DNA from: Kosakonia sacchari
Lineage (GTDB): Bacteria > Pseudomonadota > Gammaproteobacteria > Enterobacterales > Enterobacteriaceae
Reading direction: 5' to 3'
NCBI GenBank assembly: GCA_900109485.1
Contig: FOAY01000018.1
Span: 1 to 64,000 of the forward strand
Length of the DNA: 64,000 nt
The notes under the pieces were generated by a model that saw nothing but the letters and a program-made list of their open reading frames with translations, was not told the DNA's origin and searched no databases. The position numbers were made by a program, and so were the translations under genes. Shown piece after piece: positions 32,163 to 43,541 of this stretch. The stretch's first letter is position 1. The number at the start of each line of letters is the position of its first letter.

Positions 32163-34988
32163 TTGGATAAGATAGAAGTACGGGGCGCCCGCACCCATAA
32201 TCTCAAAAACATCAACCTCGTCATCCCGCGCGACAAACTGATTGTCGTGACCGGGCTGTCGGGTTCTGGTAAGTCCTCACTGGCTTTCGACACGCTTTAC
32301 GCCGAAGGACAGCGCCGCTACGTTGAATCGCTTTCCGCCTATGCCCGTCAGTTTTTATCGCTGATGGAAAAACCGGACGTTGACCATATTGAAGGTCTGT
32401 CGCCGGCGATCTCAATTGAGCAGAAATCAACCTCGCACAACCCGCGTTCCACCGTCGGGACAATCACCGAGATCCACGACTATTTGCGTCTGCTTTACGC
32501 CCGCGTTGGCGAGCCTCGCTGTCCGGATCACGATGTGCCGCTGGCGGCGCAAACCGTCAGCCAGATGGTGGATAACGTGCTGTCGCAGCCGGAAGGCAAG
32601 CGCCTGATGCTGCTGGCGCCGGTGATTAAAGAGCGTAAAGGCGAGCACACCAAAACGCTGGAAAACCTGGCAAGCCAGGGCTATATCCGCGCGCGTATCG
32701 ACGGCGAAGTGTGCGACCTTTCCGATCCGCCGACGCTGGAACTGCAAAAGAAACACACCATTGAAGTGGTGATTGACCGCTTTAAAGTACGCAGCGATCT
32801 GGCGCAGCGCCTGGCGGAATCGTTTGAAACCGCGCTGGAACTCTCCGGCGGCACCGCTGTGGTCGCCGACATGGACGATACCAGCGTGGAAGAGCTCCTG
32901 TTCTCCGCCAACTTTGCCTGCCCGATTTGCGGCTACAGCATGCGCGAACTGGAACCGCGCCTGTTCTCGTTCAACAACCCGGCGGGCGCATGCCCGACCT
33001 GCGACGGCCTCGGTGTACAGCAATATTTTGACCCGGACCGCGTGATCCAGAACCCGGAACTGTCGCTGGCTGGCGGCGCGATCCGCGGCTGGGATCGCCG
33101 TAACTTCTACTACTTCCAGATGCTGAAATCGCTGGCGGATCACTACAAATTCGATGTGGAAGCGCCGTGGGAAAGCCTGAGCGACAACGTACGGAAAGTG
33201 GTGCTGTTCGGTTCCGGTAAAGAGTCGATTGAATTCAAATATATGAATGATCGCGGCGACACCTCCGTGCGTCGCCATCCGTTCGAAGGCGTGCTGCATA
33301 ATATGGAGCGCCGCTACAAAGAGACGGAATCCAGTGCGGTGCGCGAAGAGCTGGCGAAATTTATCAGCAACCGCCCCTGCACCTCCTGTGAAGGAACGCG
33401 TCTGCGTCGCGAAGCGCGTCATGTGTTCGTTGAGAATACGCCGCTGCCGACCATCTCCGACATGAGCATTGGCCATGCGATGGACTTCTTCAATAACCTG
33501 AAGCTTTCCGGTCAGCGGGCGAAAATTGCCGAAAAAGTGCTGAAAGAGATTGGCGACCGCCTGAAGTTTCTCGTGAACGTCGGCCTGAACTACCTGACGC
33601 TTTCCCGCTCGGCGGAAACCCTCTCGGGTGGCGAAGCGCAGCGTATTCGTCTGGCGAGCCAGATTGGCGCCGGTCTGGTGGGCGTTATGTACGTGCTGGA
33701 TGAGCCGTCTATCGGTTTGCACCAGCGCGACAACGAGCGCCTGCTCGGCACGCTGATCCACCTGCGTAACCTCGGGAACACGGTGATTGTCGTCGAACAT
33801 GACGAAGATGCCATCCGCGCGGCCGACCACGTGATTGATATCGGTCCTGGCGCGGGCGTGCACGGCGGCCAGGTCGTCGCGGAAGGGACGCTCAAGGATA
33901 TTATGGCGGTGCCGGAATCACTGACCGGCCAGTACATGAGCGGCAAGCGCAAAATCGAGCTGCCGAAACAGCGCGTGAACGCCGATCCGGAAAAAATGCT
34001 CAAGCTGACCGGCGCACGCGGCAACAACCTGAAAAACGTCACCCTGACGCTGCCGGTGGGCCTGTTTACCTGTATCACCGGCGTTTCCGGTTCCGGGAAA
34101 TCGACGCTGATTAACGATACGCTGTTCCCGATCACCCAGCGTCAGCTCAACGGCGCCACCATCGCGGAACCCGCGCCGTACCGCGATATTCAGGGGCTGG
34201 AACATTTCGATAAGGTAATCGACATCGATCAGAGCCCGATTGGCCGCACGCCGCGCTCCAACCCGGCAACCTATACGGGCGTCTTTACGCCAGTGCGCGA
34301 ACTGTTCGCCGGAGTGCCGGAATCACGCTCGCGCGGTTACACGCCGGGGCGTTTCAGCTTTAACGTGCGCGGCGGCCGCTGCGAAGCCTGTCAGGGCGAC
34401 GGCGTTATCAAAGTGGAGATGCACTTCCTGCCGGATATTTATGTGCCGTGCGATCAGTGCAAAGGCAAACGCTATAACCGCGAAACGCTGGAGATCAAAT
34501 ATAAGGGCAAAACCATCCATGAAGTGCTGGATATGACCATCGAAGAAGCCCGTGAATTCTTTGATGCCGTGCCGGCGCTGGCGCGCAAGTTACAAACGCT
34601 GATGGATGTCGGTCTGACCTATATTCGTCTGGGACAGTCGGCCACCACGCTCTCCGGCGGCGAGGCGCAGCGCGTGAAGCTGGCGCGTGAGCTGTCGAAA
34701 CGCGGTACCGGGCAAACGCTCTATATCCTCGATGAACCGACGACCGGCCTGCACTTTGCCGATATCCAGCAGTTGCTGGACGTGCTGCATCAGCTGCGCG
34801 ATCAGGGGAATACCATCGTGGTAATTGAGCACAACCTGGACGTGATTAAAACGGCGGACTGGATTGTCGATCTTGGCCCGGAAGGCGGCAGCGGCGGCGG
34901 TGAAATCCTCGTTGCCGGTACGCCGGAAACCGTCGCCGAATGCGAAGCCTCGCACACGGCGCGATTCCTGAAACCGATGCTGAAATAG
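32163..34988 (+). CDS. uvrA: Excinuclease ABC subunit A
   Basis: 941 residues from the TTG at 32163, which matches the E. coli start ([18 protein letters not shown]) and has AAGGTG six bases upstream; an in-frame GTG at 32154 would add three residues with a poorer ribosome site. Two ABC ATPase modules are present (Walker [10 protein letters not shown] and GVSGSGKST; signatures [12 protein letters not shown] and [12 protein letters not shown]), with zinc-finger cysteines CPICGY...CPTCDG, CTSCEG and CEACQG...CDQCKG. UvrA2 finds bulky DNA lesions and loads UvrB in nucleotide excision repair. Controlled by the LexA box upstream. Confidence 0.97.
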   Translation: MDKIEVRGARTHNLKNINLVIPRDKLIVVTGLSGSGKSSLAFDTLYAEGQRRYVESLSAYARQFLSLMEKPDVDHIEGLSPAISIEQKSTSHNPRSTVGTITEIHDYLRLLYARVGEPRCPDHDVPLAAQTVSQMVDNVLSQPEGKRLMLLAPVIKERKGEHTKTLENLASQGYIRARIDGEVCDLSDPPTLELQKKHTIEVVIDRFKVRSDLAQRLAESFETALELSGGTAVVADMDDTSVEELLFSANFACPICGYSMRELEPRLFSFNNPAGACPTCDGLGVQQYFDPDRVIQNPELSLAGGAIRGWDRRNFYYFQMLKSLADHYKFDVEAPWESLSDNVRKVVLFGSGKESIEFKYMNDRGDTSVRRHPFEGVLHNMERRYKETESSAVREELAKFISNRPCTSCEGTRLRREARHVFVENTPLPTISDMSIGHAMDFFNNLKLSGQRAKIAEKVLKEIGDRLKFLVNVGLNYLTLSRSAETLSGGEAQRIRLASQIGAGLVGVMYVLDEPSIGLHQRDNERLLGTLIHLRNLGNTVIVVEHDEDAIRAADHVIDIGPGAGVHGGQVVAEGTLKDIMAVPESLTGQYMSGKRKIELPKQRVNADPEKMLKLTGARGNNLKNVTLTLPVGLFTCITGVSGSGKSTLINDTLFPITQRQLNGATIAEPAPYRDIQGLEHFDKVIDIDQSPIGRTPRSNPATYTGVFTPVRELFAGVPESRSRGYTPGRFSFNVRGGRCEACQGDGVIKVEMHFLPDIYVPCDQCKGKRYNRETLEIKYKGKTIHEVLDMTIEEAREFFDAVPALARKLQTLMDVGLTYIRLGQSATTLSGGEAQRVKLARELSKRGTGQTLYILDEPTTGLHFADIQQLLDVLHQLRDQGNTIVVIEHNLDVIKTADWIVDLGPEGGSGGGEILVAGTPETVAECEASHTARFLKPMLK

Positions 34989-34991
34989 CGG

Positions 34992-35360
34992 CTACGAGCG
35001 GGTTGATCCTTCATAAAGCTGGTGCCGGATATTTTCCGGTACCAGTTCCATCACCTGCTGATACGAAGCATCCACCAGATAGTAAATCTGCGAATCCGGC
35101 AACGAACCGTCGAGATATACCGTGCTCCAGTGCGCTTTATTCAGATGGCGGCTTGGGCGCACATCTTCATGCTGTTGACGCAGCAGCTCCGCCAGTTCCG
35201 GGCTGGTTTTCAGCGACGCCGCCGGGCGGCCGTCCACCTCTTTCACCATCGCAAACAGCACATCTGAGACCTTGATTTGCGTGGCTTTCCAGTCACTGTG
35301 CACACTCTGCTCCGCGCCAGGCCTGGACATGCAATATTGCAGTAACTCCGAAATTGTCAT
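34992..35360 (-). CDS. yjbR: YjbR family protein (MmcQ/YjbR fold)
   Basis: 122 residues from the ATG at 35360 (MTISELLQYCMSRPGAEQS); the longer frame runs into yjbQ. It contains the family pattern KVSDVLFAMV, RPAASLKTSPELAELLRQQ and NKAHWSTVYLDGS. These proteins have a double-wing DNA-binding-like fold, but their function is not established. It converges on uvrA with only 3 bp between the stops and starts 2 bp after yjbQ, so it is the second gene of a yjbQR pair. Confidence 0.9.
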   Translation of the reverse strand: MTISELLQYCMSRPGAEQSVHSDWKATQIKVSDVLFAMVKEVDGRPAASLKTSPELAELLRQQHEDVRPSRHLNKAHWSTVYLDGSLPDSQIYYLVDASYQQVMELVPENIRHQLYEGSTRS

Positions 35361-35362
35361 CT

Positions 35363-35779
35363 TTATTCCCCTTGTAGCGTCGCGATAATCGTGCGCGACC
35401 CGCCGTGGATACGATGCTCTCCCAGCCAGATCCCCTGCCACGTTCCTAACTGCACGCGCCCATTCCTGACCGGCAGCAGCAGTGAAACACCCAGTGTTGA
35501 GGATTTGATATGCGAGGGCATATCATCCGGCCCCTCGTAGTCGTGCTTATACGGTGCATTGTCCGGTACTGCATTTAAAAAGTGGCGCTCCATATCGTCG
35601 CGCACCGTGGAGTCACAATTTTCATTCAGGGTGAGGGAAGCTGACGTGTGCATCAGCAACAGATGCAATAAACCCACCTGCACGCGGGGAAGCTCGCGAA
35701 TTTGCGCCAGCACTTCATCAGTGACCAGGTGAAACCCGCGCGATTTCGCGCCAAGCGTAAGCGTCTGTTGATACCACAT
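35363..35779 (-). CDS. yjbQ: YjbQ family protein (UPF0047)
   Basis: 138 residues, the same length as E. coli YjbQ, from the ATG at 35779 ([20 protein letters not shown]). The family signature is present: [52 protein letters not shown]. coli YjbQ has been reported to have weak thiamine phosphate synthase activity; the main role is unclear. The conserved His and Glu positions resemble a metal site. Cotranscribed with yjbR. Confidence 0.92.
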   Translation of the reverse strand: MWYQQTLTLGAKSRGFHLVTDEVLAQIRELPRVQVGLLHLLLMHTSASLTLNENCDSTVRDDMERHFLNAVPDNAPYKHDYEGPDDMPSHIKSSTLGVSLLLPVRNGRVQLGTWQGIWLGEHRIHGGSRTIIATLQGE

Positions 35780-35848
35780 CGACTGTTCCTTCTGCAAAGA
35801 GGCCGTTTTTAAGTGTGCTGCAAATCGGCAAAAGGGCAAATCCGGCGC

Positions 35849-36559
35849 TTAAAACTCAGAATCGACAATCACCTCTTCACCCATAGCACCTGCCTGCGGC
35901 AATGGTTTATAGGTGGAATTCGCGGCACGCAGAATGCGGACTGGCCGGGCTTCGCTCGCACGCGCAGCGGCGATATCGCTGTCCGAGTCGCCGTAGAAAA
36001 TGCGGATCTGCTTCTCCTTCAGCCACTGAGTTTTGGTGTTCTGCCCTGGCTGGTCACCGGCAAAAATCACCGGATTCATATTCGCGGCCGGGATCAGAAA
36101 ATCCTCCTGCAACGTTTTCGTCACGGTTTCCGTTTTTGTCTGGCTGCGGCCGGTAATGAAAAAGATGTTGTCGCCGCGTTTCACATGCATGGCGATTAAC
36201 TGACGCGCCACCTCTTTGGGAATGCTGAATGCATCCCAGCCGTTATTCATTTTTTCCCAGAACGCCGGGTTGTGCAGGTAATCATCACTCTCCGGAGACC
36301 AGGTTTTCTTACCGCGCCAGAAACCGGGGCTGGAGAAGAGTACCGTATCGTCGATATCAAACCCGACCGCCATTGGCGGGCGCTCCACCAGCGAGCTTTC
36401 AATTTGCGCCACGGAAACCCAGTGAACCGGTGCCTGCTCGGCCAGTTTGATGATGTTGGTGCCATCCGCAACCGGAGAAGGTGCGGAGGCGTAAACCGCA
36501 AGGCTACCTGACGCCAGCCATAAACAGGCGGCGCCGAAAAGACGAGTGATCGTTCGCAT
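35849..36559 (-). CDS. aphA: Periplasmic class B acid phosphatase
   Basis: 236 residues (E. coli 237) with a signal peptide about 1-26 (ends VYASA). The DDDD-superfamily phosphatase motif is FDIDDT at 67-72, with Asp68 the expected nucleophile; further motifs are [11 protein letters not shown] and [11 protein letters not shown]. The enzyme removes phosphate from nucleotides and other monoesters and can transfer phosphate to alcohols, in the periplasm. It is transcribed alone, in the E. coli order between tyrB and yjbQ. Confidence 0.95.
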   Translation of the reverse strand: MRTITRLFGAACLWLASGSLAVYASAPSPVADGTNIIKLAEQAPVHWVSVAQIESSLVERPPMAVGFDIDDTVLFSSPGFWRGKKTWSPESDDYLHNPAFWEKMNNGWDAFSIPKEVARQLIAMHVKRGDNIFFITGRSQTKTETVTKTLQEDFLIPAANMNPVIFAGDQPGQNTKTQWLKEKQIRIFYGDSDSDIAAARASEARPVRILRAANSTYKPLPQAGAMGEEVIVDSEF

Positions 36560-36700
36560 CTTTATCCCTAAATTATCAGTTCGTTATATTCATAAATGGT
36601 GCGAATGGTCGAAATGTTATCCGACCTTAACCCCAGCGGCAGATGAAACAAAGGATTTTCTGCTAATTACGCGGATAATGAGAGAAAACGGGGGGATAAT

Positions 36701-36726
36701 GACCTTCCGCCCATGGGCAGAAGGTC
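36701..36726 (-). terminator. Probable terminator after tyrB
   Basis: Stem GACCTTC-GCCC / GGGC-GAAGGTC with single mismatches, 27 bp beyond the tyrB stop. The minus strand downstream is moderately T-rich. Confidence 0.55.
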
Positions 36727-36753
36727 GGGGAAAACTAAAAAGTGAGCGGGTGC

Positions 36754-37947
36754 TTACATTACTGCGGCGAATGCTTTCGCCACGCGTTGCACGTTGCGGC
36801 TGTTCAGACCGGCAACACACATACGACCGCTGGCAATCAGGTAAACGCCAAACTCCTCGCGCAGACGATCGACCTGCGCCGCGCTCAGGCCGGTGTAGCT
36901 GAACATACCGCGCTGCTTAAGCAGGTAGTCGAAATTCCCGCCCGGCACGGCTTCGCGCAGCACCTGCACCAGTTGCTGGCGCATTGCCTGAATGCGCGTG
37001 CGCATCGTTTCCACTTCCTTCAGCCAGAGCGCCCGTAACGCCGCGTCACCGAGTACGGTTGCTACCAGCTGCGCGCCAAAACTTGGCGGGCTGGAGTAGT
37101 TGCGACGGACGGTGGCTTTCAGTTGTCCCAGCACGCGGCCTGCGGCTTCGCTGTCTTCACACACCACGGAAAGCCCGCCGATACGCTCGCCATACAGGGA
37201 GAAAATTTTGGAGAACGAGTTGCTGACCAGCGCAGGCATCCCGGCGCTGGCAATCGCGCGGATAGCGTAAGCGTCTTCTTCCATACCCGCGCCGAAGCCC
37301 TGGTAAGCGATGTCGAGGAACGGGATCAAATTGCGCGCTTTCAGCACGCCGACTACCTCGTCCCACTGGGCGTTAGTCAGATCCGCACCGGTCGGGTTAT
37401 GGCAGCACGGATGCAGCAACACGATGCTTTGCTCCGGCAGGGTATTCAGTTTTTCCAGCAGTGCCGGGAAGCGCACGCCGTTGGTTTCATCGTCGTACCA
37501 AGGGTAAGTGCTTACTTCGAATCCAGCGCCTTCAAAAATAGCGATGTGGTTTTCCCAGGTCGGATCGCTGACCCAGACGCCGGAGTTGGGGAAGTAGCGT
37601 TTCAGGAAATCCGCGCCGATTTTCAGCGCGCCGGAACCGCCCAGCGTCTGGATAGTTGCCACGCGGTTTTGCGCCAGCACCGGGTGATCGGCACCAAACA
37701 GCAGCGGCGCAATGGAGTGACGATAGCTGTTCAGCCCTTCCATCGGCAGATAGAGCGATGCGCCGTGCGGTTGCGCATTCAGGCGCGTTTCGGCTTCAGC
37801 CACCGCTTGCAGGCGCGGAATGATGCCATCTTCGTTGTAATACAACCCGATGCTGAGGTTAATTTTGTCGCTTCTGGGATCTTCTTTAAAACGCTCCATG
37901 AGCGAGAGAATCGGGTCGCCAGCGTAGGCGTCAACTTTTTGAAACAC
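36754..37947 (-). CDS. tyrB: Aromatic amino acid aminotransferase
   Basis: 397 residues from a GTG at 37947 ([20 protein letters not shown]), identical in length to E. coli TyrB. The PLP lysine is in [14 protein letters not shown], and the substrate-binding region [23 protein letters not shown] and [10 protein letters not shown] is intact. It catalyses the last step of tyrosine, phenylalanine and leucine synthesis. The E. coli gene is repressed by TyrR; here TGTAAACC lies about 20 bp upstream of the start, a possible half of a TyrR box. Monocistronic. Confidence 0.96.
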   Translation of the reverse strand: MFQKVDAYAGDPILSLMERFKEDPRSDKINLSIGLYYNEDGIIPRLQAVAEAETRLNAQPHGASLYLPMEGLNSYRHSIAPLLFGADHPVLAQNRVATIQTLGGSGALKIGADFLKRYFPNSGVWVSDPTWENHIAIFEGAGFEVSTYPWYDDETNGVRFPALLEKLNTLPEQSIVLLHPCCHNPTGADLTNAQWDEVVGVLKARNLIPFLDIAYQGFGAGMEEDAYAIRAIASAGMPALVSNSFSKIFSLYGERIGGLSVVCEDSEAAGRVLGQLKATVRRNYSSPPSFGAQLVATVLGDAALRALWLKEVETMRTRIQAMRQQLVQVLREAVPGGNFDYLLKQRGMFSYTGLSAAQVDRLREEFGVYLIASGRMCVAGLNSRNVQRVAKAFAAVM

Positions 37948-38052
37948 GCGTGTATTCTCCAGGTTTACAGTCGGCAAGACCAACACAATAAACCGGAAGC
38001 CGGGGAAGATCGAGAGGAGCAGCGCTTTCCCGTGCAGGAAAGCGCAAAACGT

Positions 38053-39132
38053 TTAGTCGAGGTACTTCAGCGACGCCCTGGCGGTCAGGCGCGTAATAAG
38101 TTCGTAAGCACTCACTTTTGTGATGGCGGCGATACGCTCGACGGGCAAACCTTCGCCCCACAGCACCACGCTATCACCGACGCGCTCACGCGCATCCGGG
38201 CCGAGATCGACACAAATCATGTCCATTGCCACGCGGCCAACGATCGGCACTTCGCGTCCGTTGACCAGCACGGGCGTGCCGGAAGGCGCAGCGCGCGGAT
38301 AACCGTCACCATATCCCATCGCCACCACGCCTAAGCGGGTGTCGCGCTCGCTTTCCCACGTACCGCCGTAACCGACCGCGTCTCCTGATTTGTGGTCGCG
38401 CACGGCAATCAGCGTGGAAGTCAATGTCATCACCGGCTGAAAGCCGAAATCCGCGCCCCACGGTCTGTTCTCCAGCGGCGAAACACCATAGAGAATGATG
38501 CCGGGGCGCACAGCGTCAAAGTGCGACTGCGGCCACAGCAAGGTGCCGCCGGAAGCGGCAATCGAACGCAGGCCCGGTTTGCCTTCGGTAAAGGTGGTGA
38601 AAATATCCAGCTGGCGTTCCGTTACGCCGCACTCCGGCTCATCGGCACGGGCAAAGTGGCTGGCAAAATTCACCGGTTGACGCACGTTTTTGCAGCCGGA
38701 GAGACGCGCGTAAAACGCCTCAGCTTCATGAGGATGCACGCCAAGACGATGCATGCCGGTATCCAGTTTCATCCACACCGTTACCGGCGCGGGCAGCGTG
38801 GCCGTTTCCAGCGCATCCAGTTGCCAGGGGCTATGGATCACCGTTTCCAGTTGGTGCTCTGCCAGCACGGGCAGATCGCTGGCGGCGAAAAAACCTTCCA
38901 GCAACAGAATCGGTTGTGTGATTCCCCCTGCGCGCAGTTGCAGGGCTTCTTCGAGACGGGCAACGCCAAAAGCGTCGGCATCGGGGAGCGTTCGCGCGGT
39001 CTCTACGAGACCGTGTCCATAGGCGTTCGCTTTCACGACTGCAACCAGTCGGCTGGCGGGAGCCAGCTCGCGCAGACGTTGCAGATTGTGTCGCAGAGCG
39101 CGGCGGTTAACTACTACGGTTGCCGCTTGCAT
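38053..39132 (-). CDS. alr: Alanine racemase (constitutive, biosynthetic)
   Basis: 359 residues as in E. coli Alr, starting [20 protein letters not shown] at 39132. The PLP lysine is K34 in [10 protein letters not shown]; the catalytic tyrosine lies in the GYGGTWES region, and the C-terminal domain contains [13 protein letters not shown]. It makes D-alanine for peptidoglycan. It lies downstream of dnaB in the same direction, separated by an ERIC-like repeat. A PLP-barrel neighbour tyrB follows 105 bp downstream. Confidence 0.96.
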   Translation of the reverse strand: MQAATVVVNRRALRHNLQRLRELAPASRLVAVVKANAYGHGLVETARTLPDADAFGVARLEEALQLRAGGITQPILLLEGFFAASDLPVLAEHQLETVIHSPWQLDALETATLPAPVTVWMKLDTGMHRLGVHPHEAEAFYARLSGCKNVRQPVNFASHFARADEPECGVTERQLDIFTTFTEGKPGLRSIAASGGTLLWPQSHFDAVRPGIILYGVSPLENRPWGADFGFQPVMTLTSTLIAVRDHKSGDAVGYGGTWESERDTRLGVVAMGYGDGYPRAAPSGTPVLVNGREVPIVGRVAMDMICVDLGPDARERVGDSVVLWGEGLPVERIAAITKVSAYELITRLTARASLKYLD

Positions 39133-39159
39133 GTTTTTCCTCAAAAACAATTTTCTGAA

Positions 39160-39268
39160 TCATTCGCGTTGCAGGAAGGCAACAAGCCCGGAATCCCCGG
39201 GGCTTAGTAAACCAAGTGACCGGGGTGAACGGGCACCGTCAGCGCACCTGCGGCGCGAAGGATGACGA
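39160..39268. repeat. ERIC-like repeat between dnaB and alr
   Basis: Contains GAATCCCCGGGGCTTAGTAA and AAGTGACCGGGGTGAACG, the two inner arms of the enterobacterial repetitive intergenic consensus, flanked by GCGAAGGATGACG and its diverged complement. The element can fold into a long hairpin. It separates the dnaB and alr coding regions on the same strand and may affect the read-through transcript. Confidence 0.75.
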
Positions 39269-39272
39269 AAAT

Positions 39273-40679
39273 TTATTCATCGTCGTATTGTGGCCCTGCA
39301 TAATTATCAAAACGTGACCACTGCCCGTTAAAGGTCAGACGTACCGTACCGATCGGCCCGTTACGCTGCTTACCAATAATGATTTCTGCAATGCCTTTTA
39401 AATCGCTGTTTTCGTGATAAACCTCGTCACGATAGATAAACATGATTAAGTCGGCGTCCTGCTCGATAGAACCGGATTCACGCAGGTCGGAGTTGACCGG
39501 GCGTTTATCGGCGCGCTGTTCCAGAGAGCGGTTAAGCTGCGACAGCGCCACCACCGGCACGTGCAGCTCTTTCGCCAGCGCTTTCAGCGAGCGGGAGATT
39601 TCGGCGATCTCCAGCGTACGGTTGTCGGAAAGCGACGGCACGCGCATCAGCTGAAGGTAGTCGATCATAATAAGGCCTATCCCACCGTGCTCGCGGGCAA
39701 TACGCCGCGCGCGTGAACGCACTTCTGTCGGCGTCAGGCCGGAGGAGTCATCGATGTAAATATTGCGTTTTTCCAGCAGGATCCCCATGGTGCCGGAGAT
39801 GCGCGCCCAGTCTTCATCGTCAAGCTGGCCGGTACGGATGCGCGTCTGATCCACGCGCGACAGCGACGCCAGGGAACGCATCATAATCTGTTCTGATGGC
39901 ATCTCCAGACTGAAGATAAGAACCGGTTTATCCTGCAACATAGCCGCATTTTCGACGAGATTCATCGCAAATGTTGTTTTACCCATCGATGGACGGGCGG
40001 CAACAATAATCAGATCCGACGGCTGCAAACCTGCCGTCTTTTTATTGAGATCTTCATAGCCGGTGTTTACGCCCGTGACGCCATCATGCGGCTGCTGGAA
40101 AAGCTGTTCGATGCGCGAGACGGTTGCCTCAAGCACATCGGCGATATTTTTTGGGCCTTCGTCTTTGTTGGCGCGGCTTTCGGCGATCTTAAATACCCGC
40201 GATTCCGCCAGGTCGAGCAGATCTTCGCTGCTGCGCCCCTGCGGATCGAAACCGGCATTGGCGATTTCATTGGCTACCGCGATCATCTCGCGAACGACGG
40301 CACGTTCACGCACGATATCGGCATAAGCGCTGATATTCGCCGCACTTGGCGTATTTTTCGACAACTCAGCCAGATAGGCAAAGCCGCCGACAATATCCAG
40401 TTGCCCTTGCAGTTCCAGCGATTCCGCCAGAGTGATCAGGTCGATAGGTTTCCCCATCTCCTGCAAGCGATGCATCTCGGTAAAAATATGGCGGTGCGGA
40501 CGGGTATAAAAGTCTTCGGCCACGACGCGCTCGGCGACGTCGTCCCAGCGCTCATTATCCAGCATTAAACCGCCCAACACCGACTGCTCCGCTTCGATGG
40601 AATGTGGAGGCACTTTCATCCCCTCGACCTGTCTGTCAGGGGTTTCAGTCTGTTTGTTGAAGGGTTTATTTCCTGCCAT
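39273..40679 (-). CDS. dnaB: Replicative DNA helicase
   Basis: 468 residues (E. coli 471). N-terminal helical domain (PPHSIEAEQSVLGGLMLDNE) and a RecA-like helicase domain with Walker A ARPSMGKTT, Walker B-type GLIMIDYLQLMR and the C-terminal KQRNGPIGTVRLTF. The hexamer unwinds DNA 5'-3' at the fork. No intein is present. It is divergent from qor with 59 bp between the starts. Confidence 0.97.
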   Translation of the reverse strand: MAGNKPFNKQTETPDRQVEGMKVPPHSIEAEQSVLGGLMLDNERWDDVAERVVAEDFYTRPHRHIFTEMHRLQEMGKPIDLITLAESLELQGQLDIVGGFAYLAELSKNTPSAANISAYADIVRERAVVREMIAVANEIANAGFDPQGRSSEDLLDLAESRVFKIAESRANKDEGPKNIADVLEATVSRIEQLFQQPHDGVTGVNTGYEDLNKKTAGLQPSDLIIVAARPSMGKTTFAMNLVENAAMLQDKPVLIFSLEMPSEQIMMRSLASLSRVDQTRIRTGQLDDEDWARISGTMGILLEKRNIYIDDSSGLTPTEVRSRARRIAREHGGIGLIMIDYLQLMRVPSLSDNRTLEIAEISRSLKALAKELHVPVVALSQLNRSLEQRADKRPVNSDLRESGSIEQDADLIMFIYRDEVYHENSDLKGIAEIIIGKQRNGPIGTVRLTFNGQWSRFDNYAGPQYDDE

Positions 40680-40738
40680 AGTGAATGGAGCTATCCGGGT
40701 TATGAATGGTTCGAAAGATTATCACATCAGGAGGAAGC

Positions 40739-41722
40739 ATGGCGACACGAATAGAATTTCACAAGCATGGCGGCCCCGACGTACTCAGCGCGGTGGAATT
40801 TACCCCCGCAGCTCCGGCGGAAAACGAGGTGCAGGTGGAAAATAAAGCCATTGGCATCAACTACATCGACACCTACATTCGCAGCGGCTTATACCCGCCT
40901 CCCGCGCTGCCAAGCGGGCTGGGCACCGAAGCCGCAGGCGTGGTGAGTAAAGTCGGCAGTAACGTCACGCATATTAAGGTCGGCGATCGCGTGGTGTATG
41001 CGCAATCCGGGCTTGGCGCGTACAGTTCGGTGCATAACGTTCTGGCAGACAAAGTGGCCGTCCTGCCAAACGCCATCTCCTTTGAACAAGCCGCCGCCTC
41101 GTTTCTGAAGGGGCTGACGGTGTTCTATCTCCTGCGCAAAACCTACGACATCAAACCCAATGAGATCTTTTTATTCCACGCAGCGGCGGGCGGCGTCGGG
41201 CTGATTGCCTGCCAGTGGGCGAAAGCGCTGGGCGCAAAGCTTATCGGTACCGTAGGTTCGACGCAGAAAGCGCAGCGCGCATTGCAGGCCGGTGCCTGGC
41301 AGGTGATCAACTACAGCGAAGAGAATGTGATTGAACGCGTTAAGGCGCTGACCGACGGTAAAAAGGTCAGCGTGGTGTATGACTCGGTGGGTAAAGATAC
41401 CTGGGAAATTTCCCTCGACTGCCTGCACCGTCGTGGGCTGATGGTCAGCTTCGGCAACTCCTCCGGGCCGGTCACCGGCGTGAACCTGGGCATTCTCAAC
41501 CAGAAGGGCTCCCTTTATGCTACCCGCCCTTCCCTGAACGGCTATATCACCACCCGCGAAGAGCTACAGGAAGCCAGCAATGAGCTGTTCTCGCTGATCG
41601 CCAGCGGGGTGATTAAAGTGGATGTGGCTGACAACCAGAAATTCGCGCTGAAAGATGCGCAACGGGCGCATGAAGCGCTGGAGAGCCGGGCCACGCAAGG
41701 CTCAAGCCTGCTGATCCCGTGA
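40739..41722 (+). CDS. qor: NADPH-dependent quinone oxidoreductase
   Basis: 327 residues, equal to E. coli Qor, from the ATG at 40739 with CAGGAGG just upstream; the frame starting at 40706 lacks a ribosome site. MDR-superfamily enzyme without zinc: GroES-like half (GINYIDTYIRSGLYPPPALP) and a Rossmann half with AAAGGVGLIACQWAK. It reduces quinones with NADPH in the cytoplasm. Terminator directly downstream. Confidence 0.96.
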   Translation: MATRIEFHKHGGPDVLSAVEFTPAAPAENEVQVENKAIGINYIDTYIRSGLYPPPALPSGLGTEAAGVVSKVGSNVTHIKVGDRVVYAQSGLGAYSSVHNVLADKVAVLPNAISFEQAAASFLKGLTVFYLLRKTYDIKPNEIFLFHAAAGGVGLIACQWAKALGAKLIGTVGSTQKAQRALQAGAWQVINYSEENVIERVKALTDGKKVSVVYDSVGKDTWEISLDCLHRRGLMVSFGNSSGPVTGVNLGILNQKGSLYATRPSLNGYITTREELQEASNELFSLIASGVIKVDVADNQKFALKDAQRAHEALESRATQGSSLLIP

Positions 41723-41742
41723 GGTAAGTCTCAGAAAGAATT

Positions 41743-41774
41743 AGGGCTTCCCGCAGGAAGCCCTTTCTTTTTTT
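41743..41774 (+). terminator. Terminator after qor
   Basis: AGGGCTTCC-CGCA-GGAAGCCCT followed by TTCTTTTTTT, 20 bp past the qor stop. Confidence 0.9.
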
Positions 41775-41911
41775 AGTTCGGCTGCATTGTAGGGTACAGC
41801 GCGATGAATTCGTTAACGTCGCGATAGTGACAGATTTAATATCTAAATCCTATTCGGTTCTAAGCAATGCTGCTGGAAATGTCTCAGGGTTGTGACGAAC
41901 CACTCAATACT

Positions 41912-42154
41912 TTAGTAACGCCAGCGGTTATTGCGTTGATAACGTGGAACCTTCGGCTCTTTGATGGCACGAATCACCCAGACTACCGCCACGGCCAGCA
42001 GCAGCCAGGGCAACAGTTTGATCATCAAAGCAAAAAGGCCGCCCAAAAACATGACTGCGGTGGCAACCAGCAGCGCGGCGATAATGCCGAGCAGCGAAAC
42101 GCCGGTCACCAGCAACATGACAAAAAAGCCAATAATAAACAGTAGTTCCAGCAT
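41912..42154 (-). CDS. pspG: Phage shock protein G
   Basis: 80 residues with two or three membrane helices (MLELLFIIGFFVMLLVTGVS; LPWLLLAVAVVWVIRAI) and a basic tail YQRNNRWRY, as in E. coli PspG. It is an inner-membrane member of the PspF regulon that responds to membrane stress. A sigma-54-type promoter is seen upstream. Confidence 0.93.
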   Translation of the reverse strand: MLELLFIIGFFVMLLVTGVSLLGIIAALLVATAVMFLGGLFALMIKLLPWLLLAVAVVWVIRAIKEPKVPRYQRNNRWRY

Positions 42155-42189
42155 GATCTTCTCCAGCGAATCAGTAATATCTTTTGCAT

Positions 42190-42205
42190 TACAAGAAACA
42201 TGCCA
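42190..42205 (-). promoter_or_regulatory. Sigma-54 promoter of pspG
   Basis: On the minus strand TGGCATG-TTTC-TTGTA fits the -24/-12 consensus TGGCAC-N5-TTGC with the GG intact and one change in the -12 element. It lies about 36 bp from the pspG start, as expected for a PspF-activated gene. Confidence 0.65.
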
Positions 42206-42287
42206 AAAATAACCTTATGATTTTAAAATAAAAAACCCGGCAACGCTGTGCAGGGCTTAGTGAATTTGACCATCTTTTAGTGAAATT

Positions 42288-43307
42288 TTAACGCTTCGAT
42301 GCCACCAGGTTTAGCGCGTGCTCCACTACCGCGATATCAGCGCCTGCTTTGTGCGCATTTTCGCTCAGATAGCGGCGCCACTGACGCGCGCCCGGCACGC
42401 CCTGGAATAACCCGAGCATATGACGCGTGATATGGCCAAGATAAGCGCCATTGCTCAGTTCGCGTTCAATATAGGGATACATTGCGCGAACCACGGCGAC
42501 AGGATCGGCATCCGCAACATCGGCCCCATAAATCTCCCGATCGACAGCGGCCAGAATCCCCGGATTCTGATAGGCTTCGCGCCCTACCATAACCCCATCC
42601 ATATGCTGCAAATGGGCTTTGGCCTCTTCCAGCGATTTTATGCCGCCGTTGATCGCCATCTTCAGGTGCGGGAAATCGCGTTTAAGCTGGTAGACACGCG
42701 GGTAATCCAGCGGCGGGATCTCGCGGTTCTCTTTTGGACTCAGGCCAGAGAGCCAGGCTTTACGGGCATGAATGATAAAACTTTCGCACTCGCCTTTACC
42801 GGCCACAGTACCAATAAAATCGCAGAGGAATGCGTAGCTATCCTGATCGTCGATGCCAATACGGGTTTTCACCGTCACCGGAATAGAAACCACGTCCCGC
42901 ATCGCTTTAACGCAGTCTGCCACCAGTTGTGCTTCGCCCATCAGGCAAGCGCCAAAACGCCCGTTCTGCATGCGATCTGACGGGCAACCGACGTTAAGGT
43001 TGATCTCATCGTAACCGCGCGCTTGCGCAAGCTTCGTACAGTGCGCAAGCTGCGCCGGATCGCTGCCGCCGAGTTGCAGCGCCACCGGGTGCTCTTCCTC
43101 GCTGTACGCCAGATAGTCACCTTTGCCATGAATAATGGCACCCGTGGTCACCATTTCGGTGTAGAGCAGCGTCTGGCGCGACAGTAAACGCAGGAAGTAG
43201 CGGCAATGTCTGTCCGTCCAGTCGAGCATCGGAGCGACGCTGAATCGCCCATACCAGTGATTGTCAGAAGTTACAGGCATTACGCTGGTTTGGCTGGCGT
43301 TAGTCAT
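42288..43307 (-). CDS. dusA: tRNA-dihydrouridine synthase A
   Basis: 339 residues. FMN-dependent TIM barrel with start region [20 protein letters not shown], catalytic cysteine in [10 protein letters not shown], and [16 protein letters not shown] and NGGI for FMN phosphate binding. DusA reduces uridines 20/20a of tRNAs. An internal ATG at codon 10 is a possible alternative start. It lies between pspG and ycaC and is transcribed alone. Confidence 0.96.
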   Translation of the reverse strand: MTNASQTSVMPVTSDNHWYGRFSVAPMLDWTDRHCRYFLRLLSRQTLLYTEMVTTGAIIHGKGDYLAYSEEEHPVALQLGGSDPAQLAHCTKLAQARGYDEINLNVGCPSDRMQNGRFGACLMGEAQLVADCVKAMRDVVSIPVTVKTRIGIDDQDSYAFLCDFIGTVAGKGECESFIIHARKAWLSGLSPKENREIPPLDYPRVYQLKRDFPHLKMAINGGIKSLEEAKAHLQHMDGVMVGREAYQNPGILAAVDREIYGADVADADPVAVVRAMYPYIERELSNGAYLGHITRHMLGLFQGVPGARQWRRYLSENAHKAGADIAVVEHALNLVASKR

Positions 43308-43541
43308 TTCAGAATTACCGTGCTTTGATTTCCAGAAAAAGAGGTGCTCTCACCGCTATTCCGCCGGTGAGCGAAAGCAATAAGACAATAAGATTTTCTA
43401 TTGTATCACATTCGCTGTAAGGCGCTGGAAAAGGCACTTTTCACCTTGTTGAGACGCGGTTCCCTTCCTATATTTTTTTAGCGTACAAGGAGTTTTAACC
43501 CAATAGCAGAAAGCTATTGTCAACCGAAACAGGGAGTTATT
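43308..43541. other. Divergent promoter region of dusA and ycaC
   Basis: 234 bp. A GGGAG ribosome site (about 43531-43535) precedes the ycaC ATG. Near 43500 an interrupted repeat AATAGCAGAAAGCTATT could form a small hairpin in the ycaC leader. No gene recognised. Confidence 0.35.

Noticed and set aside
32427-33863. 478-codon minus-strand frame inside uvrA
   Set aside because: Antisense shadow in GC-rich coding sequence; composition and motifs belong to uvrA.
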